DNA of 21,276 bases. It comes from Fragilaria crotonensis. Lineage: Eukaryota; Bacillariophyta; Fragilariophyceae; Fragilariales; Fragilariaceae. The stretch covers positions 1 through 21,276 of the forward strand of contig JAKSYS010000825.1 of assembly GCA_022925895.1 (NCBI GenBank), in the 5' to 3' direction. This document shows positions 17,519-21,276 of this stretch, piece after piece (positions within the stretch are counted from its first letter, which is position 1; every line of letters begins with the position of its first letter). The position numbers were made by a program, and so were the translations under genes. The notes under the pieces are model-generated. The model made no database searches. It saw only the letters and a program-made list of their open reading frames with translations, and was not told where the DNA came from.

Positions 17519-20201
17519 GGAACGCAGGAGTACTGGGCGGCGTCGGGGAGGCGTGTTGTACGGAGCGAGAGGCGTGCATGAGCGCCGCTGGGGAATTCGG
17601 AACGGTCGCCGAGCGCGAGGGGCTGCGGGACAGTGCGCGAGGCGAGACGTCGATCGGAGGCGAAGGGGTGCTGCGCGGCACCGGAGGGGCGTCCTGGGTG
17701 CGTCGAGCGGCGTGCATGAGCGCGGCCGGCGATCTGGTCGCTGGGGACGCGGTGCGGGTGGCGACCGCTGACTGCGGCGACGTAGGCGAGGGGGTTGCCC
17801 GCGACTGGTTACGTAAGTCGCGAGTTCGTCCTGACGGCTGGCTGTACGTCGGCGCCGTATTGGCCAGTGTAGTGATCGTTGTCGGCATTACTAGGTCTAG
17901 TTGTGGCTGCGAGGGAGCAGGTAAAGAGTAAGCATGATCACGGTTGACTAGTTTCGGTTTCTTGGTTTTGTCCCCCTCATCTTGGTGGGAGCGCATTCGC
18001 GAACGACACTTGGCGACCCAAGCCGTCAAACCAGCCTTCTGCTCGTCGGTGAGCGCTACGTGTGTGCTGGAGTGGAAGCAGGACTTCACGCATCTGCCGT
18101 TCAAGTGGAAACGGCAACACAAATTTGGAATGGGAGCCTCGCCGGCGTGATCCACGAACGTCTGCCAATTGTCCTTGCTCGAGATTTTGATCAAACGCCC
18201 AATCGGGTTCGTGACTACGTCGTCCGCATATCCCGAGCGCCCGGACGATGCTCCGCCCCGAGACGAGCTCGCCCCCGGTGCTGGTGAGTCCTCGCCTCCA
18301 AGCTTCGACTTAAGATACGGGCAAATCGGAAACTGAAACATGCCGTCGACTAGCTGCTGTCTCGCCTGGGTGAAGTCAAAAAGACTGGGATCAACTAAAT
18401 CGATATGGTCGCAGCCTGCACACGCCACCAGGAACTGCTGGAGCCGCCGTTCGATAAACCATCCCAGACGGCTTGGCGCCGTTACGTCCACGGAAGCTAA
18501 TTGTCGCAAATGGGCGACGGTTGTTCCTCCTGTCTTCGTCAGAAAATGGACCCATGCGGTCAACATGGTCGTGATCGGTGACCGGGGCCCAAAGACCAAC
18601 TCCGATACGCCGGACATGTTCTCGAGGAGACCGGCCAGTTCCCGAAAATCTCGTGGAACCGTGTGGCGAACCTGCGTAAGCCGCTTCACGTCTTTGTCGG
18701 TGAGTCCGGTCGTCGAGTCAGTGATCTTGAGCTGCATCCGCATGAGCTCGTCCGTGTTGTCATGTCCATCGTCTGATCCGGTCGGGTTCTTCCTCGCAAG
18801 CGGTTGGGGGCCGCACGCGAAGAGGCTGAAAGCTTCTGGCCTGTCGACTGAGGTCGAGACGAACGAAGCCATTCGCACCGCTGTGCAGAAACCAGATGGG
18901 AGCCACACATCCAGGCCCAGGCGCGTCTTCAGGTGGTGGTGAAGGTGCTGGGCCACATAGGCTGCATTCGCTAGCCTGAGGATCTCGGTGTAAGTCTCGA
19001 CGGGTTCCGTCGCCGCCTCCCCTGATCCCGTCCGCTGCGTTGCCAATAATACCATCTGTTGCGTTGTCACGGGGAAAGCCTCGAAGCCTCCTTTCTTTGT
19101 GACTGTGGCTGCCGAGTTTGCCCGCTCCGTCACTTGCAACGCCAGTGCGTTCGCCAAGTTTGTCCATGCTTCGTTGGCCGCCGGTGCACCCATCGGGTCG
19201 GCTGCTGGTGTCCTCGCCACGGCTGCTCTTGTTGCGAGATGCCGCAGGTGGGTATCCCTCGCCCAAACATCCGCTCTAGGGTTAAGTAGTGAACCCGTGA
19301 CGACCCCGATTTTGTTACCTAGTCGCTCCTTTGCGCGTGACGTTGCGACGTTCCACAACCACCTCGCGACGTATGCGGCCCGTCGGGCCGTCTGGGATTG
19401 CTTCGGGTCCTCTCCCGCCTGCATTGCCCTGGTTCTTATGGCTGCAATAGCTGCCAGGCAGAGTTGTGATGCATCCGTGCTGTACGCCTCCATGATGGCG
19501 GCGAAGATAAATGCCGGCACGGGCAGTATGTTGGGCATCGTGATCCTGCTGTGAACCACCGTCACACTCGGGTCATCGTTCTCATCATTGGTCGGTCCTT
19601 GTTCCGGCCCCACCGAATTGTCCTCCTCGTCACTCGAATCGACCATCAACAGTTTCTTATATTCCTGCATCTTAGATGTCGGAGTTTTGTTCGTGCGAGT
19701 GCGGCTTCCCACAGTGGATCGTTTGCTCGTCGGTTTCTTCGTCTTCGGCGGTCCGTCGTCTTTCGGTTGCTCCGGTTTTCTGGCCTGTTTGCCTCGTTCG
19801 GAGGTGACGTCGTCAACCGACGTCCAGGGTTCCATTTCGGACCACTCGATCATGGTGCCCGACTGTCCGTCGTACGCCCCCGAACTTTCGATGACGATCG
19901 TCGACGCTGTGCTTCCTGCACCGGTGAGAGCCCAGAGGTCCCCTCCGCTTTCGACATGGAGTTCGTCCTCCACATCCTGGTGGATATGGTGGGCTGCCAG
20001 GATGCCTCCCCTTCCCCTTAGCAGTAAGAGATGGCCTATCTTCGGGGAACAGAGTCGGCGAAAACCATTGACGGTGTTGAGCTCGCTCGCCTGGAGGTTC
20101 TCAAATCGTTCGACCTCGTCCCACTGATCAATCTCACGGAAGACGTCCACCCACGTCTTGGACAGGGTGATGGGCGAGAAGACCGAAGGTGTGGAGGACA
20201 T
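17163..20201 (-). CDS. Gag-like protein of the retrotransposon (about 1012 aa)
   Basis: The ATG at 20201 (MSSTPSVFSPITLSKTW), just inside repeat A1, is preferred. The frame is open a little further upstream through A1, but only from a GTG. The protein begins with a mixed domain, then a basic linker (KTKKPTSKRS) and an acidic patch (SSDEEDN, about residue 187). A long helical central region rich in Ala, Leu and Arg follows, probably the capsid-like assembly domain. Near residues 695-716 is a CCCH zinc-knuckle (CCRFHLNGRCVKSCFHSSTH), a nucleic-acid-binding motif. The C-terminal 200 residues are Pro/Ser/Arg-rich and carry a duplicated motif (SPAALMHA, twice). Its 3' end overlaps the RT gene by about 350 bases in another frame. 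It is by far the longest open frame of the window and shows no break. The Gag role rests on position, zinc knuckle and composition. Confidence 0.82.
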   Translation of the reverse strand: MSSTPSVFSPITLSKTWVDVFREIDQWDEVERFENLQASELNTVNGFRRLCSPKIGHLLLLRGRGGILAAHHIHQDVEDELHVESGGDLWALTGAGSTASTIVIESSGAYDGQSGTMIEWSEMEPWTSVDDVTSERGKQARKPEQPKDDGPPKTKKPTSKRSTVGSRTRTNKTPTSKMQEYKKLLMVDSSDEEDNSVGPEQGPTNDENDDPSVTVVHSRITMPNILPVPAFIFAAIMEAYSTDASQLCLAAIAAIRTRAMQAGEDPKQSQTARRAAYVARWLWNVATSRAKERLGNKIGVVTGSLLNPRADVWARDTHLRHLATRAAVARTPAADPMGAPAANEAWTNLANALALQVTERANSAATVTKKGGFEAFPVTTQQMVLLATQRTGSGEAATEPVETYTEILRLANAAYVAQHLHHHLKTRLGLDVWLPSGFCTAVRMASFVSTSVDRPEAFSLFACGPQPLARKNPTGSDDGHDNTDELMRMQLKITDSTTGLTDKDVKRLTQVRHTVPRDFRELAGLLENMSGVSELVFGPRSPITTMLTAWVHFLTKTGGTTVAHLRQLASVDVTAPSRLGWFIERRLQQFLVACAGCDHIDLVDPSLFDFTQARQQLVDGMFQFPICPYLKSKLGGEDSPAPGASSSRGGASSGRSGYADDVVTNPIGRLIKISSKDNWQTFVDHAGEAPIPNLCCRFHLNGRCVKSCFHSSTHVALTDEQKAGLTAWVAKCRSRMRSHQDEGDKTKKPKLVNRDHAYSLPAPSQPQLDLVMPTTITTLANTAPTYSQPSGRTRDLRNQSRATPSPTSPQSAVATRTASPATRSPAALMHAARRTQDAPPVPRSTPSPPIDVSPRALSRSPSRSATVPNSPAALMHASRSVQHASPTPPSTPAFRGEFAPLQPGKYTSPPVPFPRLQRPGVIYPCAVSPPTGSAASILSHDSPPTQPTDFILVDARGYGPQPSYAPTFRSQLERRSRGATVFHPDTRVRVSLRRRSRPSPATRCGVAFATYH

Positions 20202-20205
20202 GGTG

Positions 20206-20370
20206 TTCTCCCATGCCCTTTCCTCTCCTCTGCCTCTTGGCACGCGGGGGGTGGGTGGGAATTTTAATTCTATTCTAGAATCGCCGTTGTCTTTGTCGGA
20301 CTTGCGAATTATGATGACTTTCACAACGTCGTATCTCGTCTGTCAGTCGTCCTTCCTTGCGAATATCCCA
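20206..20370 (-). repeat. Split direct repeat A1 (5' end of the retrotransposon)
   Basis: 165 bp, matching A2 (13883-14047) at all but one position (T in place of A near 20214). The outer end is …gcgaatatccca in the plus orientation. The Gag ATG lies just inside, at 20201. Confidence 0.93.
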
Positions 20371-20396
20371 AATAAAGGCGAGATCGCAACTAAAAA

Positions 20397-20440
20397 TCGA
20401 ACATTCATAACCTAATAGACAATGGGTTATGAATGTTCGA
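20397..20440. repeat. Subterminal hairpin at the right end of Harbinger B
   Basis: Arms TCGAACATTCATAACC (20397-20412) and its reverse complement (20425-20440) flank a 12-base loop. This is the counterpart of the longer perfect palindrome at 10346-10406. Confidence 0.85.
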
Positions 20441-20481
20441 AACTTCGAAACTTCAAAATTTTGTTTCGCCGTATATGGCCC
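20420..20481 (-). repeat. Right terminal inverted repeat of Harbinger B
   Basis: Reverse complement of 10312-10376 with two substitutions and one 3-base gap. It is followed by TTA at 20482-20484. Confidence 0.88.
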
Positions 20482-20511
20482 TTAGAAGGAATGGTGTACG
20501 AGGTCACGCAC

Positions 20512-21240
20512 AAAGTCCATTAACGATTCAGAATAATAGCATGTCTATCAATTAAGCAATATCAGAAGGACGATGTCATGATTCAAGTTCCACTATCAGG
20601 CTCTCGTATTGGCGACGTCCGAATTTCCAGCCTTTCGTTCGAGCCGTTTTGAAGTCCCAACTACCTGAAAAACGATCCTAGTTTGTTGAGTCCAGCATCC
20701 TTCAAATCATTCAGATCCAAGTTTTGAACCATCTCAACAGCACTTTGGGCGATATCGCCCACATCTATGGACTTGAACTTTTCGATTGCTGCATTCATCA
20801 CGTCAATCACTGCCAACAGGAGACGCTTGATTTGATCTGCAAACTGCTTCATCATCTCACCAAGCTTGACGATTCGACACATTTCTTGAATCCTGTCAAT
20901 GGCCGATTGGATATCCCAAACACCCATAAAGGACTCGATAGTCTTCATGCACGTTTGCGCAAACTCTTGTAACATGACTAACAATTCCTTCGCAATACCG
21001 ACTTTGTCCGAAACATTGGAAAATCCAGCCGATCCAACATTGACGGCAGCAACAATATTGGCGTTGTTAATCGCTTCACGACTGGCTTCAAGGTCGACAA
21101 TGTTGACTTCCACGTTGGCAGGTTCGGGGTCGCGGTCGCTCACACCTGCATTTTCGGCAATGCCTTCCGTCACCATGGTGGTAGATTCGAGAACCCTTCT
21201 CTGACTCGATCCACCATGGCCATTGCCTTTGTGGTACACT
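20512..21240. repeat. Duplicated host unit, copy 2
   Basis: Direct copy of 65-790. Similarity begins about 28 bp beyond the target duplication of Harbinger B. Differences cluster near 20780-20810 (gene positions about 130-140), while 20825-20960 is almost identical to copy 1. Beyond 21240 the two copies diverge. Confidence 0.9.
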
Positions 21241-21260
21241 CCGAGCACAATGTCATCCAT
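20661..21260 (-). CDS. Hypothetical helical protein, duplicated gene copy 2
   Basis: Paralogue of the gene at 149-772; the function is not recognised. It shares 160 of 171 residues from MVTEGIAENAG to GSFFR. Two changes alter its ends. At the 5' side one C is missing relative to copy 1 (ccaccatgg against ccacccatgg). The ATG used in copy 1 therefore runs into TGA right after …NLPPW, and the open frame instead enters from a different upstream ATG (MDDIVLGVYHKGNGHGG). At the 3' side CAG has become TAG directly after GSFFR, removing the last 20 residues of copy 1. Translation from the shared internal Met (MVTEG) would give a 171-residue protein in both copies. It may be functional but shortened, or a decaying duplicate. 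The upstream context continues beyond the window. Confidence 0.55.
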   Translation of the reverse strand: MDDIVLGVYHKGNGHGGSSQRRVLESTTMVTEGIAENAGVSDRDPEPANVEVNIVDLEASREAINNANIVAAVNVGSAGFSNVSDKVGIAKELLVMLQEFAQTCMKTIESFMGVWDIQSAIDRIQEMCRIVKLGEMMKQFADQIKRLLLAVIDVMNAAIEKFKSIDVGDIAQSAVEMVQNLDLNDLKDAGLNKLGSFFR

Positions 21261-21276
21261 CTCAGTGGCGATCGAA

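Larger units (their letters stand above)
13802..20370 (-). mobile_element. DIRS-order (tyrosine recombinase) retrotransposon with split direct repeats
   Basis: Read on the minus strand, the order is repeat A1 (20370-20206), Gag, reverse transcriptase with RNase H, tyrosine recombinase, repeat B1 (14208-14048), repeat A2 (14047-13883), repeat B2 (13921-13802). A and B overlap by 39 bp, so this core word occurs three times. There is no integrase and no protease, and there are no ordinary LTRs at both ends. Split direct repeats in the order A1-B1-A2-B2 together with a recombinase gene define the PAT/Ngaro/TOC-like branch of DIRS elements, which integrate a circular intermediate without duplicating the target. 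The body is visibly richer in G+C than the surrounding DNA transposons. Exact borders are set where repeat copies lose similarity. Confidence 0.88.
10312..20481 (+). mobile_element. PIF/Harbinger DNA transposon B, interrupted by a retrotransposon
   Basis: Terminal inverted repeats at 10312-10376 and 20420-20481 begin GGGCCATATTATACGGCGAA. They differ by one 3-base gap and two substitutions. TTA lies just outside both ends (10309-10311 and 20482-20484), the Harbinger target duplication. The element's own genes, an accessory protein on plus and a DDE transposase on minus, occupy 10563-13564. The retrotransposon at 13802-20370 is inserted between the transposase 5' end and the right terminus. 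Without it the element would be about 3.6 kb, a normal Harbinger size. Confidence 0.88.

Noticed and set aside
18340..18942. Plus-strand open frame of 200 codons opposite Gag
   Set aside because: Fully antisense to the continuous Gag frame, Ser/Arg-rich, with no supporting motif.
13802..20370. Ordinary LTR retrotransposon (Gypsy or Copia)
   Set aside because: There is no integrase, no protease and no pair of complete LTRs. A tyrosine recombinase and split repeats are present instead.

Overview
The window looks like an accessory, transposon-packed stretch of a nuclear genome from a diatom, most likely a raphid pennate of the Seminavis type. The basis is a transmembrane leucine-rich-repeat (LRR) receptor-like gene of the kind expanded in those genomes, together with Harbinger elements and a tyrosine-recombinase retrotransposon. 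The species assignment is an inference. I see no bacterial operon features, rRNA, tRNA or CRISPR array.

Layout. Positions 65-790 and 20512-21240 are two direct copies of one unit. Each copy carries a small, mostly helical protein gene of unknown function on the minus strand (149-772 and 20661-21260). Next to copy 1, also on the minus strand, lies an LRR-transmembrane gene (845-2664) that can only be read with two frame changes. About 240 bp upstream of its start sits a complete 4.1-kb PIF/Harbinger element, here called Harbinger A (2908-7018). It has perfect 39-bp terminal inverted repeats (TIRs), a TTA target duplication, an intact DDE transposase core and a broken convergent second gene. 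It is followed by a decayed DDE transposase gene of IS630/Tc1-like type with a SAP-like insertion (7209-10033, minus).

The right half (10312-20481) is a second Harbinger element, Harbinger B. It also has a TTA duplication and convergent accessory and transposase genes, both broken. A 6.57-kb retrotransposon (13802-20370) is inserted inside it. That retrotransposon is of the DIRS order: Gag, reverse transcriptase plus RNase H, and a tyrosine recombinase instead of an integrase. Its repeats have the split direct arrangement A1-genes-B1-A2-B2 known from PAT/Ngaro/TOC-like elements. A1 and A2 differ at one of 165 positions, which suggests a recent insertion. Its 1012-codon Gag frame is open, while the RT and recombinase genes need several frame changes.

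The nesting gives a relative history: duplicated host unit and LRR gene first, then the DNA transposons, then the retrotransposon inside Harbinger B. A recurring theme is disruption by small frame changes rather than stop codons. This could be decay or residual indels in the assembly; re-sequencing or RNA reads would decide. The most notable items are the split-repeat recombinase retrotransposon, its unusual active-site motif and recombination junction, and the hairpin-bearing termini of both Harbingers.
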